Numbered from the stretch's first letter, positions 18,388-28,428 are shown. The stretch is 64,000 nt of DNA from Shewanella glacialimarina (GCF_020511155.1 NZ_CP041216.1:3596001-3660000), one strand, 5' to 3'. Made by a program: numbers and translations. Notes: generated by a model not told the origin, from the letters alone.

Positions 18388-18945
18388 ATGTTCAAGTTAT
18401 TAACTATATTGATATTCGTACTAGGATGTTTTGCAAGTCAATTAGCCATAGGGAAAACTAAGGTGGAATTACAATTTGCCGATAGCCATCATATTAAGTC
18501 TATTAACATTAACAATGACACAGTAATGGGTGGGTTATCATCTAGCCATGTGAGTAAGTCGAAACAGTCCGTTGATTTTTCCGGCTTAGTCTCATTAGAC
18601 AATAACGGCGGATTTGCTTCAGTTGAGTTCGTCTTATTAACGGAACTTGAACAGGCAAGCGTGTGTAAGTTAATTGTTAAAGGTGACGGTAAGCGTTATC
18701 AACTGCGCTTTAAAACGGCCGACTTACAATATGGTGAAGCGTATATTGCCGAATTTACTACCCAGAAAGATCAAACAAGTGAGCATGTTTTTAAGGTCGA
18801 TGACTTTAGAATTGGCTTTAGAGGACGAACAGTTCACAATGGTCCCGCATTAAACTTGGCAAAGGTTGAAAAAGTCGGCATTTTAATTGCGGACAAACAG
18901 CAAGGCCAATTTGATATCTCTTTACACTCAATTTCATTTCAGTAA
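18388..18945 (+). CDS. CIA30-family protein
   Basis: A 185-residue protein with an N-terminal hydrophobic signal (MFKLLTILIFVLGCFASQLAIG). It has the CIA30 (complex I intermediate-associated protein 30) core: NINNDTVMGGLSSSHV, GLVSLDNNGGFASVEF and RGRTVHNGPALNLAKVEKVGILIADKQQGQFDISLHSI. In bacteria the family is a galactose-binding-like beta-sandwich of unknown role; the link to complex I comes from eukaryotic relatives. It is followed after 9 nt by an HAD hydrolase, so they may be cotranscribed. Confidence 0.82.
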   Translation: MFKLLTILIFVLGCFASQLAIGKTKVELQFADSHHIKSININNDTVMGGLSSSHVSKSKQSVDFSGLVSLDNNGGFASVEFVLLTELEQASVCKLIVKGDGKRYQLRFKTADLQYGEAYIAEFTTQKDQTSEHVFKVDDFRIGFRGRTVHNGPALNLAKVEKVGILIADKQQGQFDISLHSISFQ

Positions 18946-18954
18946 ATTAGGAGC

Positions 18955-19560
18955 ATGCAGCAAATGATCCAAGGCATTATCTTTGATCTCGACGGTACCC
19001 TTGTAGAATCTAGCTTAGATTTCAGCCTTATTCGACAACAAATCGGCTGCCCTGATGATATCGATGTATTAAAACATGTGGAGTCACTGGGCTGTAAAGA
19101 TCTGCAAGACAAGGCTAACCAGATCATTATTGAACATGAAAACCAGGATGCCCAGAGCGCTAAAGCTTTGGCTGGCATGGCTGTACTGCTTAGTTTTATC
19201 GAACGGCAACAGATCCCCTGTGCCATTGTCACCCGCAATAGCAAGGCGGCGAGTGAACTAAAGCTCACCCAAAACAAGATTAATATTGGCACAGTACTGA
19301 CTCGCGAATGCTATCCCGCAAAACCCGCACCTGATGCACTTATCGCTATAGCGACACAATGGCAAATTGAGCCCAAACATATTATGTATGTCGGTGATTA
19401 TTTATATGATATCCAGGCCGCCAATAATGCCGGTATGATTGCCTGCTTTATTAATCATGGTATTGAGACACATTATCAACATTTATCCGATATTATCGTT
19501 CAAAGTCTCGATGAGCTATTAACCATCATCAAACAATATAGCTTAAAGAAAGCGCCTTAA
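18955..19560 (+). CDS. HAD-family hydrolase
   Basis: Haloacid dehalogenase superfamily phosphatase of 201 residues with a small alpha-helical cap, similar to phosphoglycolate phosphatase-type enzymes. Motif I is FDLDGTLV (nucleophile Asp11 and Asp13), motif II IVTRNS, motif III lysine in AKPAPDAL, and motif IV YVGDYLYDIQAANNAG. The substrate is unknown. An internal ATG at 18964 sits about 10 nt after AGGAG and may be the true start; 18955 is only 1 nt from it. A GC hairpin without a T-run overlaps the stop codon (19552-19567). Confidence 0.85.
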   Translation: MQQMIQGIIFDLDGTLVESSLDFSLIRQQIGCPDDIDVLKHVESLGCKDLQDKANQIIIEHENQDAQSAKALAGMAVLLSFIERQQIPCAIVTRNSKAASELKLTQNKINIGTVLTRECYPAKPAPDALIAIATQWQIEPKHIMYVGDYLYDIQAANNAGMIACFINHGIETHYQHLSDIIVQSLDELLTIIKQYSLKKAP

Positions 19561-19583
19561 CAGGCGCGCAATTTATCCATAAT

Positions 19584-20584
19584 TAATTAACCTGAACTCG
19601 GGATAAAAAATTGAACTAATCGCCCTCTTTGTGATCAGATCTTTCGACCAAGAAGGAACCAATCACGCAGAGGGCTTATGAATAATTTAGTGGATATATT
19701 TTGTGATGTCGATGATTTTTGTACTGTATTTATCCCACAATGGAGAAAGCAGTGCTTAACAGATGGTACGCGTAAACGCCAACGCCAGAGCAGGATGGAT
19801 ATGAGTGAAATAATGACTATTATCATACTCTTCCATACGTCTCACCATCATGATTTCAAAAATTATTACACTGGATATCTTGCTCGATTCTTTAAATCAG
19901 ACTTTCCCAACTTACTCAGCTATACCCGTTTTCTTGAATTAATGCCGACAACAGTCGTACCACTATGCAGTTATTTTTCCAGCATCAGAAGTCTACCGAC
20001 GGGGATAGAGTTCGTTGATTCAACCAGCGTAAAGGTCTGCCATAATTTGCGAATTCCTCGATATAAAACCTTATCAGGCCTTGCTCGTCGCGGAAAAGGG
20101 ACCATGGGGTGGTTCTACGGGTTCAAGCTTCACCTCATCGTTAACCATAAAGGCGGTATTGTTGCTGCCAAAATAACAGCTGCCAATATGCATGATACTC
20201 AGCCTGTTTCAGGGATGGTGGTGAACGCAATGGATAAACTGTATGCGGATAAAGGCTATATCAGCAAAGCGTTGGCAAGCGACTTACTTGAGAAAGGCGT
20301 GAGCTTGGTAAACAATGTTCGCAAGAACATGAAAAATAAGGTTTTATCACTGTGGGATAGAGCCATGCTTTCAAGACGATTTATTATAGAAACCATCAAT
20401 GACCAGCTTAAAAACATCTCACAAATCGAGCATTCGAGACACAGAAGTGTGCATGGTTTCATGCTGAATATGATTGGTGGTTTAATCGCTTATCAACTCA
20501 AAGAGAGTAAGCCACAACTCAATATCACAGATGTCGATTTCAATGCGATTTCTGTTATGGCTTAAACCGATCTCAGGTTAATTA
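19584..20584. mobile_element. Intact IS982-family insertion sequence with target duplication
   Basis: The element spans about 19590-20578 (989 bp). Its ends are imperfect inverted repeats, ACCTGAACTCGG at the left and ACCTGAGATCGG read inwards from the right. It is flanked by a 6-bp direct repeat TAATTA (19584-19589 and 20579-20584), taken as the target duplication. One full transposase gene fills it. The right-hand duplication contains the stop codon of the flanking nitroreductase gene, which survives the insertion. Confidence 0.85.
19678..20565 (+). CDS. IS982-family transposase
   Basis: DDE transposase of 295 residues, apparently intact. The IS982-type N-terminus (FCDVDDFCTVFIPQW) and all three catalytic residues are visible: Asp114 (EFVDSTSVKVC), Asp191 (LYADKGYIS) and Glu238 (FIIETINDQLKN). 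The TMGWFYGFKLH and MHDTQPV motifs between them are typical of the family. GAGGGC upstream serves as a ribosome binding site. With intact ends and a full frame, the element could be mobile. Confidence 0.93.
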   Translation: MNNLVDIFCDVDDFCTVFIPQWRKQCLTDGTRKRQRQSRMDMSEIMTIIILFHTSHHHDFKNYYTGYLARFFKSDFPNLLSYTRFLELMPTTVVPLCSYFSSIRSLPTGIEFVDSTSVKVCHNLRIPRYKTLSGLARRGKGTMGWFYGFKLHLIVNHKGGIVAAKITAANMHDTQPVSGMVVNAMDKLYADKGYISKALASDLLEKGVSLVNNVRKNMKNKVLSLWDRAMLSRRFIIETINDQLKNISQIEHSRHRSVHGFMLNMIGGLIAYQLKESKPQLNITDVDFNAISVMA

Positions 20585-21253
20585 GATAAAATCACATATT
20601 TCAGCTAACGATTTTTTATCTAAAGCATGGGTCGGCACTGTCGCATCTTCTGCAGGATAACCAGCAACAATTAACATGTAAGGTCGTTCATTATCATTAT
20701 CGCGACCGCATATTTTAGAGAGAAAACTCATCGGCTTAGGCGTGTGGGTTAATGTACCAAGCCCTGCATGATGTAACGCTTGAATTAAAAAACCTATCGC
20801 AATACCTACAGATTCATGCACATAGTAATTACTCTTTTGCTCATTTTCTTCTTGCTTACGTTTTTGGCTAAAAATAGCAATTAACCAAGGCGCATGTTCT
20901 AAGTAAGGCTTATTGGCATTGGTCCCCAAAGGCTTTAATGCATCTAACCATTCCTCACCTGCGCGACCAGCATAAAAGGCTTGCTCTAGTGCTTCTGCCT
21001 GCTGGCGAATTTGCGCTTTTATATCGGGGCTTTGAATTGCTACAAAATGCCAAGGCTGATGATTAGCGCCGTTAGGCGCTGTGCCTGCGGCTAAAATACA
21101 TTGTTCAATGATTGCTTGGGGCACCGCACGGTTTGAAAACTTTCGAATAGAATGTCTACGCTTAACCTCACCATAATTTTTTTCAGCCCGATGAAGCATC
21201 TCATCCTGCGGATATTCTATAAAGTCGCTCAGTGGCAAATGCTCGTCTGACAT
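20582..21253 (-). CDS. Nitroreductase family flavoprotein, IYD-like
   Basis: FMN-dependent oxidoreductase of 223 residues. RRHSIRKFSNRAVP (FMN phosphate contacts) and GTAPNGANHQPWHFVAI match the nitroreductase fold, and the layout YLEHAPWLIAIF resembles the iodotyrosine-deiodinase/BluB-like branch. The physiological substrate is unknown. An IS982 element abuts its 3' end: the stop codon lies inside the target duplication, so any native terminator has been displaced to the far side of the IS. The coding sequence itself is complete. Confidence 0.8.
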   Translation of the reverse strand: MSDEHLPLSDFIEYPQDEMLHRAEKNYGEVKRRHSIRKFSNRAVPQAIIEQCILAAGTAPNGANHQPWHFVAIQSPDIKAQIRQQAEALEQAFYAGRAGEEWLDALKPLGTNANKPYLEHAPWLIAIFSQKRKQEENEQKSNYYVHESVGIAIGFLIQALHHAGLGTLTHTPKPMSFLSKICGRDNDNERPYMLIVAGYPAEDATVPTHALDKKSLAEICDFI

Positions 21254-21416
21254 TGTCGTTCCTTGAGTAATGATAAAAATCGCGTTATTAAAAAATACTA
21301 TGCCACATCAATACTCACCTAAAAAGAAAATTGTTATTGTCATAGCAATCCATGTATTGCAACTCTTCCATTAGCTGGATACAGTGCTGTAATGATTTTT
21401 ATATGGATATAACATA

Positions 21417-22088
21417 ATGATAGCAGCCATCATAGGTGCAACCGGACTGGTCGGAAAGTCTTTACTAGAGTTGTTATTAGATAGCGATAAATATCAAAAA
21501 ATATATGTTTTAGGGCGATCACAACCGCACATTACTGCGCATCACTTTGGTGAAGAAAAACTGCATTATTTGGCATGTGAACTGGACGAGCTACATGAAA
21601 TGAGCTTACCTGAACCTATCGATCATGGTTTTTGCTGTTTGGGCACCACGATTAAACAGGCGGGAAGCCAACAGGCGTTTATTGAAGTGGATAAATTAGG
21701 TGTATTGGCTTTTGCTAAACTGCTTAAGCGCCAATCACACTCAAGGTTAGTACTTCAGGTCATCAGCGCCTTAGGGGCAAATCTTCACTCTAGTGTGTTC
21801 TATAATCGTGTCAAAGGTGAAATGGAACAGGAGTTATGTCAATTACAGTTGCCACATGTACAAATTTTTCAACCTAGTTTACTCATTGGCGAACGAGCAG
21901 ACAGTCGTACATTGGAACAACTTGGTCAGTGGTTGTTCAGATTAACCGGTTTTTTGTTTATCGGATCACTTAAAAAGTACAAACCTATCGATGGACTGCA
22001 GGTTGCACTGGCCATGTTCGATTCAGCACAACAGGCCTCTAAATCGGTTAGCATTATTGATAACTATGCTATGCATAATCACCATTGA
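21417..22088 (+). CDS. NAD(P)-binding Rossmann protein, HTATIP2-like
   Basis: A 223-residue atypical short-chain dehydrogenase. The dinucleotide-binding glycine motif GATGLVG is at residues 8-14. The sequence then follows the HTATIP2/YbjT-like pattern: VYVLGRS, FCCLGTTIKQAGSQQAFIEVDK, LQVISALGAN with SSVFYNRVKGEMEQEL (YxxxK-type pair), and IFQPSLLIGER. The substrate is unknown. It is monocistronic, divergent from the nitroreductase gene. Confidence 0.8.
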   Translation: MIAAIIGATGLVGKSLLELLLDSDKYQKIYVLGRSQPHITAHHFGEEKLHYLACELDELHEMSLPEPIDHGFCCLGTTIKQAGSQQAFIEVDKLGVLAFAKLLKRQSHSRLVLQVISALGANLHSSVFYNRVKGEMEQELCQLQLPHVQIFQPSLLIGERADSRTLEQLGQWLFRLTGFLFIGSLKKYKPIDGLQVALAMFDSAQQASKSVSIIDNYAMHNHH

Positions 22089-22221
22089 GGCTGTTTATAA
22101 TAAATTGAAGCTGTACATAATAAACAGTGAAAACTAATAATTTACTCAAGATTGTCTATACTGTTACGAAAGCAAAAAATATAAAGTAAAACATGAACAC
22201 TCAATAACTTTGGAGATAGCA

Positions 22222-22398
22222 ATGAGCGATAAATTACTCACCCTTGAAGAAGTCTGTAAAATTTTAGATAAAAGCCCAGCCACTATTAAGCGCTATGCCA
22301 GAGAGAATTTGTTATCGAGTCATCAAGATGGCGATGAACTGACGTTTCCAGAGGGAGAAGTGATGCGTTATTTAGACTTCTCAAAACGCCTAGGCTAG
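22222..22398 (+). CDS. Small helix-turn-helix (MerR/excisionase-type) protein
   Basis: A 58-residue protein that is essentially one winged-helix domain: LTLEEVCKILDKSPATIKRYARENLLSSHQDGDELTFPEGEVMRYL, the excisionase/MerR-N pattern in which a helix-turn-helix leads into a beta wing. The ATG at 22222 follows TGGAG; an upstream in-frame start overlaps that site. No integrase or phage genes lie nearby, so it is more likely a chromosomal regulator than a true excisionase. Its target is unknown. Confidence 0.75.
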   Translation: MSDKLLTLEEVCKILDKSPATIKRYARENLLSSHQDGDELTFPEGEVMRYLDFSKRLG

Positions 22399-22475
22399 TT
22401 TTTACCCTGACGGTTAGACTCACTATCATGCTAAATGTCAGGCTAAATATCAGGCGAAGAGATAACCAGTTGCTA

Positions 22476-22504
22476 AAAAAGGGAAAGCTATGTTTTCCCT
22501 TTTT
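22476..22504. terminator. Bidirectional terminator between the HTH gene and nqrF
   Basis: An 11-bp perfect stem (22476-22486 with 22494-22504) with A-run and T-run arms and a 7-nt loop, between convergent genes. Confidence 0.85.
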
Positions 22505-22529
22505 ACCATATTAACTAGCCTAAAACAGT

Positions 22530-23747
22530 TTAATCACCAAAGTCATCCAGTAAAATATTTTCAGCTTCAACCCCTAAACTTTCAAGCATACCAATGACAG
22601 AAGAGTTCATAATTGGCGGGCCGCACATATAGAACTCACAATCTTCCGGTGCTTTGTGATTTTTAAGATAATTTTCAAATAACACATTATGAATAAAGCC
22701 AGTGTAACCGGTCCAATTATCCGCAGGTAGTGGATCAGATAACGCCACATGCCATTCAAAATTATCATTTTCAGCCGCTAACATATCAAAATCTTCCTGG
22801 TAGAAAATTTCACGTTTAGAGCGAGCGCCGTACCAAAAAGTCATTTTACGATCGGTTTTAACCCGTTTTAATTGATTAAAAATATGCGATCGCATTGGCG
22901 CCATACCCGCACCGCCACCGACAAATACCATTTCAGCATCGGTTTCTTTAACGAAAAACTCACCAAATGGGCCAGAAATAATCACCTTGTCACCGGCTTT
23001 TAAATTAAAAATATACGATGACATTTTACCCGGTGGTAAACCTTCCGACGGTGGCGTAGCAATACGCACATTGAGCATTATACGGCCTTTCTCATCTGGG
23101 TAATTCGCCATTGAATAAGCGCGTAATACCTCTTCATCAACCTTTGACACTAGCTTGAATAAATCGTATTTTTCCCAATCATCACGGTATTCAGCAGGAA
23201 TATCAAAATCGGCATAGCGAACTTCATGCGCTGGCGCTTCAATTTGAATATAACCGCCCGCTTTAAATAGGACTTCTTCACCGTCAGGTATTTTAAGTAA
23301 TAGCTCTTTAATAAAGGTCGCTTGGTTATTGTTAGAGATAACCTCACATTGCCATTTTTTAACACCAAAGATTTCTTCATCGACCTCAAGTTCCATATCA
23401 CTGCGCACAGCAACTTGGCAGGCTAAACGACAGCCTTCTTTGGCTTCTTTTTTTGTAATATGGTCAAGTTCAGTGGCCAGAATATCACCGCCACCCGACT
23501 TCACTTTTACCCGACATTGACCACATGTTCCACCACCGCCACACGCTGATGGAATAAAAATCTGATTACCTGCTAATGCGGCAAGTAATTTATCACCCGC
23601 AGGAGTGCGCACGGTTTTAGACGCATCATCATTAATACTGATGGTTACTGCGCCTGTGTTCACTAACTTACTTTTGGCGACTAAAATCACCATGACTAAC
23701 AGGCTTACTACTATGGTAAACATGCCAATACCAATTGCCATTTCCAT
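22530..23747 (-). CDS. nqrF: Na+-translocating NADH:quinone reductase subunit F
   Basis: Electron-input subunit of Na+-NQR, about 405 residues. It has one N-terminal membrane span, then a plant-type ferredoxin [2Fe-2S] domain with [10 protein letters not shown] and a fourth cysteine in GCRLACQV. An FAD-binding domain (RAYSMANYP) and an NADH-binding domain ([20 protein letters not shown]) follow. The ATG at 23747 is preferred; the preceding in-frame GTG lies inside the AAGGTG ribosome binding site. It is the last gene of the nqr operon here; neither apbE nor nqrM follows. Confidence 0.96.
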   Translation of the reverse strand: MEMAIGIGMFTIVVSLLVMVILVAKSKLVNTGAVTISINDDASKTVRTPAGDKLLAALAGNQIFIPSACGGGGTCGQCRVKVKSGGGDILATELDHITKKEAKEGCRLACQVAVRSDMELEVDEEIFGVKKWQCEVISNNNQATFIKELLLKIPDGEEVLFKAGGYIQIEAPAHEVRYADFDIPAEYRDDWEKYDLFKLVSKVDEEVLRAYSMANYPDEKGRIMLNVRIATPPSEGLPPGKMSSYIFNLKAGDKVIISGPFGEFFVKETDAEMVFVGGGAGMAPMRSHIFNQLKRVKTDRKMTFWYGARSKREIFYQEDFDMLAAENDNFEWHVALSDPLPADNWTGYTGFIHNVLFENYLKNHKAPEDCEFYMCGPPIMNSSVIGMLESLGVEAENILLDDFGD

Positions 23748-23812
23748 TAAATGCACCTTCTTATTAATCTGTCATTCTGCTGTGAGGAATTCATACTCTG
23801 CTTCCCAATGCC

Positions 23813-24421
23813 TTACAGCGTAATGCCAGCGAAAGACATAAAACCTAATGCCATCAAACCCGTGGTAATAAAGGTAATCCCAATACCTTGCAAACCTTCA
23901 GGAATAGCGTTGAACTTCATCCGCTCACGCAGCCCAGCTAATAGCACAATTGCCACCGCCCAACCCACCGAGCTGCCCGCGGCAAACACGATTGATTCAG
24001 TTAAGTTGTAATCACGGTTAGCCATAAAGATAACCCCGGCAAAAATGGCACAGTTGACCGTTAGCAAAGGCAAGAAAATCCCTAGGCTTTGATACAGGGT
24101 TGGAATGTATCTTTCTAAGAACATTTCTAAAATTTGCACTAATGCGGCTATCACACCAATAAAGGTAATGAGCTGTAAATAGCTGATATCTAAGTCAGCC
24201 ATTCCAGCCCAGGCTAACGCGCCAGGGGCCAGTACATTGACATAAATCAGTTGATTAATCGGCACTGCTAACATCATTACCACAATGACTGCGATACCTA
24301 GGCCAAATGATGTGGACACTTTCTTCGATACCGCTAAAAACGTACACATACCCAAGAAGAATGACAGCGCCATATTGTCGATAAAGGCTGCTTGGATAAA
24401 TAAATTAATATAATGTTCCAT
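23813..24421 (-). CDS. nqrE: Na+-translocating NADH:quinone reductase subunit E
   Basis: Six-span integral membrane subunit of 202 residues, a structural relative of NqrD and RnfA. Recognisable from [27 protein letters not shown] and [14 protein letters not shown]; the cysteines in these two segments are the conserved positions that hold the buried iron centre shared with NqrD. Spacing to nqrD is 2 nt, so expression is tightly coupled. Confidence 0.96.
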   Translation of the reverse strand: MEHYINLFIQAAFIDNMALSFFLGMCTFLAVSKKVSTSFGLGIAVIVVMMLAVPINQLIYVNVLAPGALAWAGMADLDISYLQLITFIGVIAALVQILEMFLERYIPTLYQSLGIFLPLLTVNCAIFAGVIFMANRDYNLTESIVFAAGSSVGWAVAIVLLAGLRERMKFNAIPEGLQGIGITFITTGLMALGFMSFAGITL

Positions 24422-24423
24422 GA

Positions 24424-25044
24424 TTATCCTCGCTTACTTTGAACAACGTTAATCGCCCAAATCATCACGCCAATTAAGAAAAATGCACTGGGCGGTAAAG
24501 TGAACATTTCGTTAGGTAAATACCAACCACCGTTCGCTACTGTGGTCAATATTTCATGACCAAACAATGAACCACGTCCTAACAGTTCACGCACAAAGGC
24601 AACACCAAGCAGAATAACGCCGTAGCCAATGGCATTGCCTACCGCATCGACAAACGCAAGATGCGGTGGGTACTTCATCGCAAATGCTTCAGCGCGGCCC
24701 ATAATGATACAGTTGGTAATGATTAAGCTGACAAATACCGATAACTGTTTCGACAGTTCATAGGCGACATCTTGCAGCACCATATCAACGATGATCACTA
24801 ATGACGCGATAACGGTCATTTGAGCGATAATTCGCACACTGTTGGGAATAAAGTTGCGAATGGTTGAAATAATCACATTGGAAAAAACCAACACAAACGT
24901 TACCGCTAAAGTCATCACCAATGCGGTTTGCATTGAGTTACTGACCGCCAACGCTGAACATACCCCTAACACCTGCATAGCTACTGGGTTATTGGCAAAA
25001 ATCGGCGAAGTTAATATGTCTTTTGTTGAAGTTGACCGACTCAT
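24424..25044 (-). CDS. nqrD: Na+-translocating NADH:quinone reductase subunit D
   Basis: Six-span integral membrane subunit of 206 residues. [36 protein letters not shown] and [17 protein letters not shown] are family signatures; the cysteine in the latter helps bind the iron centre between NqrD and NqrE. It begins directly after the nqrC stop codon. Confidence 0.96.
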   Translation of the reverse strand: MSRSTSTKDILTSPIFANNPVAMQVLGVCSALAVSNSMQTALVMTLAVTFVLVFSNVIISTIRNFIPNSVRIIAQMTVIASLVIIVDMVLQDVAYELSKQLSVFVSLIITNCIIMGRAEAFAMKYPPHLAFVDAVGNAIGYGVILLGVAFVRELLGRGSLFGHEILTTVANGGWYLPNEMFTLPPSAFFLIGVMIWAINVVQSKRG

Positions 25045-25815
25045 TTACTTCTCCTCCGCTTTAGCAAAACGGTGAAGAAATGTTTGGTATCCTTCAACGC
25101 CAAACCAAAACTCAACCGCTTTTTGTATGCCAACACCAGTACGTGTTGCACCAGAAACACCATCAACACCATGTACATCACCAGCTTTGGCGCCGCCTTT
25201 GACAACCTTAATCGCTATCTTACCTTTGGCGTCAAACAGCTTCTTACCTTGCCATAGCGATGTCCAATCTGGATCAGTTACAAAATCGGCAATACCGGGT
25301 GTTTCACCGTGTTCATAAAACACAATATTCTTAATGGTATTAAGATCAGGTTCGACCGCCAAATAGCCATACATCATCGACCACAAACCTTTACCGTAAA
25401 TAGGCATCACAATGCTGGTTAACTCGCCTTGGGCATCGAACACCTCAAAAATACGTATTTGATCGGCACGGCTTTTAATTTTGGCGGTATCTTTTTTCGG
25501 CTTACTAGAGGTTTCTGGATTAATCGCCGCCATACGGCTATCAAAATCTAACAGATTCTCCTGTTCGATATACTCACCGCTTTCTAAGTCGACCAATTTA
25601 GGCTGTACACGCGTTGTAAACAACTCTCTAAAGTCGGCAGAACTATTGGCAATACCAGCCGCGTTTAATACAAACTGCTTCACTTCATCACGTTTTTTAA
25701 CTAACTTTCTTTCTTTTAAAATTTCGGCAGTGCCGGTGATCATAAAAGAACACACTAAACTCAAACTAATAATGAAAACCATGGTTCCCATCACCGAATC
25801 TTTTTTAAAGGCCAT
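25045..25815 (-). CDS. nqrC: Na+-translocating NADH:quinone reductase subunit C
   Basis: Subunit of 256 residues with one N-terminal membrane span and a large periplasmic FMN-binding domain. The flavinylation motif SGATRT is at 221-226, so FMN would be attached covalently to Thr226. The start overlaps the end of nqrB by 11 nt. Compared with well-known homologues there is a charged insertion around 100-120 (PETSSKPKKDTAKIK). Confidence 0.96.
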   Translation of the reverse strand: MAFKKDSVMGTMVFIISLSLVCSFMITGTAEILKERKLVKKRDEVKQFVLNAAGIANSSADFRELFTTRVQPKLVDLESGEYIEQENLLDFDSRMAAINPETSSKPKKDTAKIKSRADQIRIFEVFDAQGELTSIVMPIYGKGLWSMMYGYLAVEPDLNTIKNIVFYEHGETPGIADFVTDPDWTSLWQGKKLFDAKGKIAIKVVKGGAKAGDVHGVDGVSGATRTGVGIQKAVEFWFGVEGYQTFLHRFAKAEEK

Positions 25816-27019
25816 GGCGTTTTAGTCTCCGTTTGATGTTGGCTCTCGCCACCAGATAATCGAATAACGGTGCCCATAAGTTGGCAAATAAAATGGCTAA
25901 CATAATGCCCTCTGGTAACTTGACGTTGAGCACTCGGATCAATACCGTCATAAAGCCAATCAGAGCGCCATAAGCATATTTGCCATTGCGAGTATAAGAG
26001 GCAGTTACTGGGTCGGTAGCCATAAACATCATCCCCATAGCAAAACCGCCAGTGACCAGATGCCATGTCCACGGCATAGTAGCCATGGCATTTTTAGCCG
26101 GGCCAAAGAGGTTAAATATAATTGCGGTGGCAATCATACCCAACATCACCCCAGCAACCACTCGCCAGTCAGCCACTCGGGTCATCAGCAAAATGCCGCC
26201 ACCCAGTAATATCGCTAAGGCACTGGTTTCACCAATCGATCCCACAGTGAAGCCAAAGAAAGCATCCCACCATAGCGGATCACTTAATGCCCCAATCCAA
26301 CTTACATCAGCAAAGCTGAGTTTATTGGCCGCTGCAAGCCCTAAGGTTGTCGCCCCTGAATAGCCATCTACCGCAACAAACTGGCTTATTGCAGCTACTT
26401 CTGTTGGATAGGCGAAATAAATAAACGCATAACCTGCTAAGGCAGGGTTTAAGAAGTTATATCCCATGCCGCCAAACATCTCTTTGGCAACAATAACCCC
26501 AAAACTGATGCCTATCGCCATAATCCACAGCGGGGTAGAAACAGGCAGGATAAGTGAAAATAGTAACGCGGTAATAAAGAAGCCTTCATGTAGCTCTTGA
26601 CCACGCATTCTGGAAAAAATCACTTCCCAAAATAGGTTAACGGTCAATGCAGTAAGATAAAAAGGCACATAAAAACTGGCGCCATAGGCAAATAAACTTA
26701 ATATGCCAGACTCAGCAGTTAGGCCTGAAAATAGCATATTGAAAATGGCTAAATGCCAAGTATCAGGTGCACTGGCGCCTTCAATAATAGCCAGTTGGGC
26801 TTGTAGGCCAATGTTGTACATACCAAAAAATAATGCTGGCAATAAACACATGCCTACAATATGCATGGTACGTTTTACATCAATGGCGTCACGCACATGA
26901 ACCTGCCCTTTTGTGCTACGACCGTGGGCAATCCATAAAGACCGTAAGTACTTGCGCATCGAATCGCCGTGCTCATAATACTTGTCTTGGGTCGACGGTT
27001 TCTTAATAGGCTTACTCAT
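25805..27019 (-). CDS. nqrB: Na+-translocating NADH:quinone reductase subunit B
   Basis: Large integral membrane subunit of about 404 residues with ten predicted spans. It carries the second covalent FMN in the motif GYSGATTLG (Thr near 224), plus riboflavin and part of the Na+ path. The start is MSKPIKKP at 27019, which overlaps the nqrA stop codon as TAATG; an upstream in-frame start within nqrA is unlikely. Confidence 0.95.
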   Translation of the reverse strand: MSKPIKKPSTQDKYYEHGDSMRKYLRSLWIAHGRSTKGQVHVRDAIDVKRTMHIVGMCLLPALFFGMYNIGLQAQLAIIEGASAPDTWHLAIFNMLFSGLTAESGILSLFAYGASFYVPFYLTALTVNLFWEVIFSRMRGQELHEGFFITALLFSLILPVSTPLWIMAIGISFGVIVAKEMFGGMGYNFLNPALAGYAFIYFAYPTEVAAISQFVAVDGYSGATTLGLAAANKLSFADVSWIGALSDPLWWDAFFGFTVGSIGETSALAILLGGGILLMTRVADWRVVAGVMLGMIATAIIFNLFGPAKNAMATMPWTWHLVTGGFAMGMMFMATDPVTASYTRNGKYAYGALIGFMTVLIRVLNVKLPEGIMLAILFANLWAPLFDYLVARANIKRRLKRHGL

Positions 27020-28395
27020 TAACCTTCCCTCTCGATAATATCTAGGCAAGCACGTAATTCTTTACCAAAGTCATACTTTCCAGGACAAACAAAGGTACAT
27101 AACGCGAGATCTTCTTCATCTAATTCCAACGCCCCTAAAAGCTGCGCTTCATCGGTATCACGTACCACTAAATCACGAATAAGTAAGGTGGGGAGAATAT
27201 CTAAAGGCATCACACGGGCAAGCTGGCCAAACGCCATCATCGCGCGGGCTGAACCACCTGCATGGGTGGTAAAGTCGAATAATTTTTTGGTACGGCTAAA
27301 GCCCGACATCATGATGCCAGTGAGACTAAATTTGTCTTGATCGTTTCGCACCCAAGGCAGTAATTCATGTTTGTCATCTTCAGACAGCACACAAATCTGG
27401 TTATGAAAACGACCTAGGTAATCGTAGCTAACCTCTGCAGTGTGGCCATTTAGCACGCTGCCAGACACTATGCGTGAACGAACATCCTTAATTTTACCCG
27501 CCACAATCGGACTTAATTGAGCACCTAATTGGGTGCGAACCAAACGCGGTTCAAGCACATTAGGGCCCGAAAAAGCCACCACTCGGTCGGTATACAGTTC
27601 ACCATTTAAAAATAACTTACCGAAGGCAATAACGTCTTGATAGCCCAAATGCCACACAGGGCGCTCTATGCTTGCTGGCAGAATAAAATGAATGTGAGTA
27701 CCCACTAACCCAGTAGGGTGAACACCATTAAATTGATGAATAGACACCTTAGACAATTTAGTGGTGATATCGTGCTTCAATAAGGGCGCGTTATCATCCT
27801 GGCACAGGTACACTTTGCCTTCGGTTAAATAGGTAAGCACTTGCAAACCTGCAATAAAAGCCTCTGTTTGCTCAGCAATAATAATGCGAGGGTCAGCGGC
27901 AAGCGGATTACTGTCCATTGCCGTAACAAAAATACCCGCTGGTTGACTGTCCAATTGCGGTACCCGCGAAAATGGCCGGGTACGTAATGCGGTCCACAGG
28001 CCACTATCGACAAGGTTATCAACCACAAGTTGGCGATTTAGCTGATTAAAGTCATCATAACGCGCAAAGCTTTTAGCTTGTTGCTGATCATCACACTCAA
28101 TCACAACCGCCTGTAAAACGCGTTTTTCGCCACGATGAATTGCGCTAACCTTGCCGCTAGCAGGAGCTGTAAATTTTAGCCCAGGGGTTTTCTTGTCTTC
28201 AAACAGCGCTTGCCCTTTAATAACAATGTCACCCACCTCAACTAACATGGTCGGTTTTAATCCGACATATTCTTCACCTAATAAAGCCACTGTTGTGACT
28301 TTTTCACCGTCAAACACTTGTTGAATAGGCAGACCCATAATAGGTACATCCAAGCCGCGTTTAATGGTTATTATCTGGTTTGAAACCCCTGCCAT
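27019..28395 (-). CDS. nqrA: Na+-translocating NADH:quinone reductase subunit A
   Basis: Cytoplasmic subunit, about 458 residues from the ATG chosen here. The usual family start MITIKKGLDLPI is seen as QIITIKRGLDVPIMG. Conserved blocks include VGLKPTMLVEVGDIVIKGQ, HIHFILPASIERPVWHLGYQDVIAFG and the C-terminal CTFVCPGKYDFG. The true start is unclear: several in-frame ATG codons lie between 28395 and 28428 and none has a strong ribosome binding site, and the codon before ITIK is not a start codon. First gene of nqrABCDEF, the sodium pump feeding the respiratory chain. Confidence 0.93.
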   Translation of the reverse strand: MAGVSNQIITIKRGLDVPIMGLPIQQVFDGEKVTTVALLGEEYVGLKPTMLVEVGDIVIKGQALFEDKKTPGLKFTAPASGKVSAIHRGEKRVLQAVVIECDDQQQAKSFARYDDFNQLNRQLVVDNLVDSGLWTALRTRPFSRVPQLDSQPAGIFVTAMDSNPLAADPRIIIAEQTEAFIAGLQVLTYLTEGKVYLCQDDNAPLLKHDITTKLSKVSIHQFNGVHPTGLVGTHIHFILPASIERPVWHLGYQDVIAFGKLFLNGELYTDRVVAFSGPNVLEPRLVRTQLGAQLSPIVAGKIKDVRSRIVSGSVLNGHTAEVSYDYLGRFHNQICVLSEDDKHELLPWVRNDQDKFSLTGIMMSGFSRTKKLFDFTTHAGGSARAMMAFGQLARVMPLDILPTLLIRDLVVRDTDEAQLLGALELDEEDLALCTFVCPGKYDFGKELRACLDIIEREG

Positions 28396-28428
28396 TATCA
28401 TCACCATCAATAAAAATTCGATGAGCAA

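Noticed and set aside
19552..19567. Terminator after the HAD gene
   Set aside because: The GC hairpin overlaps the stop codon and has no T-run; the sequence beyond it is the IS982 insertion region.
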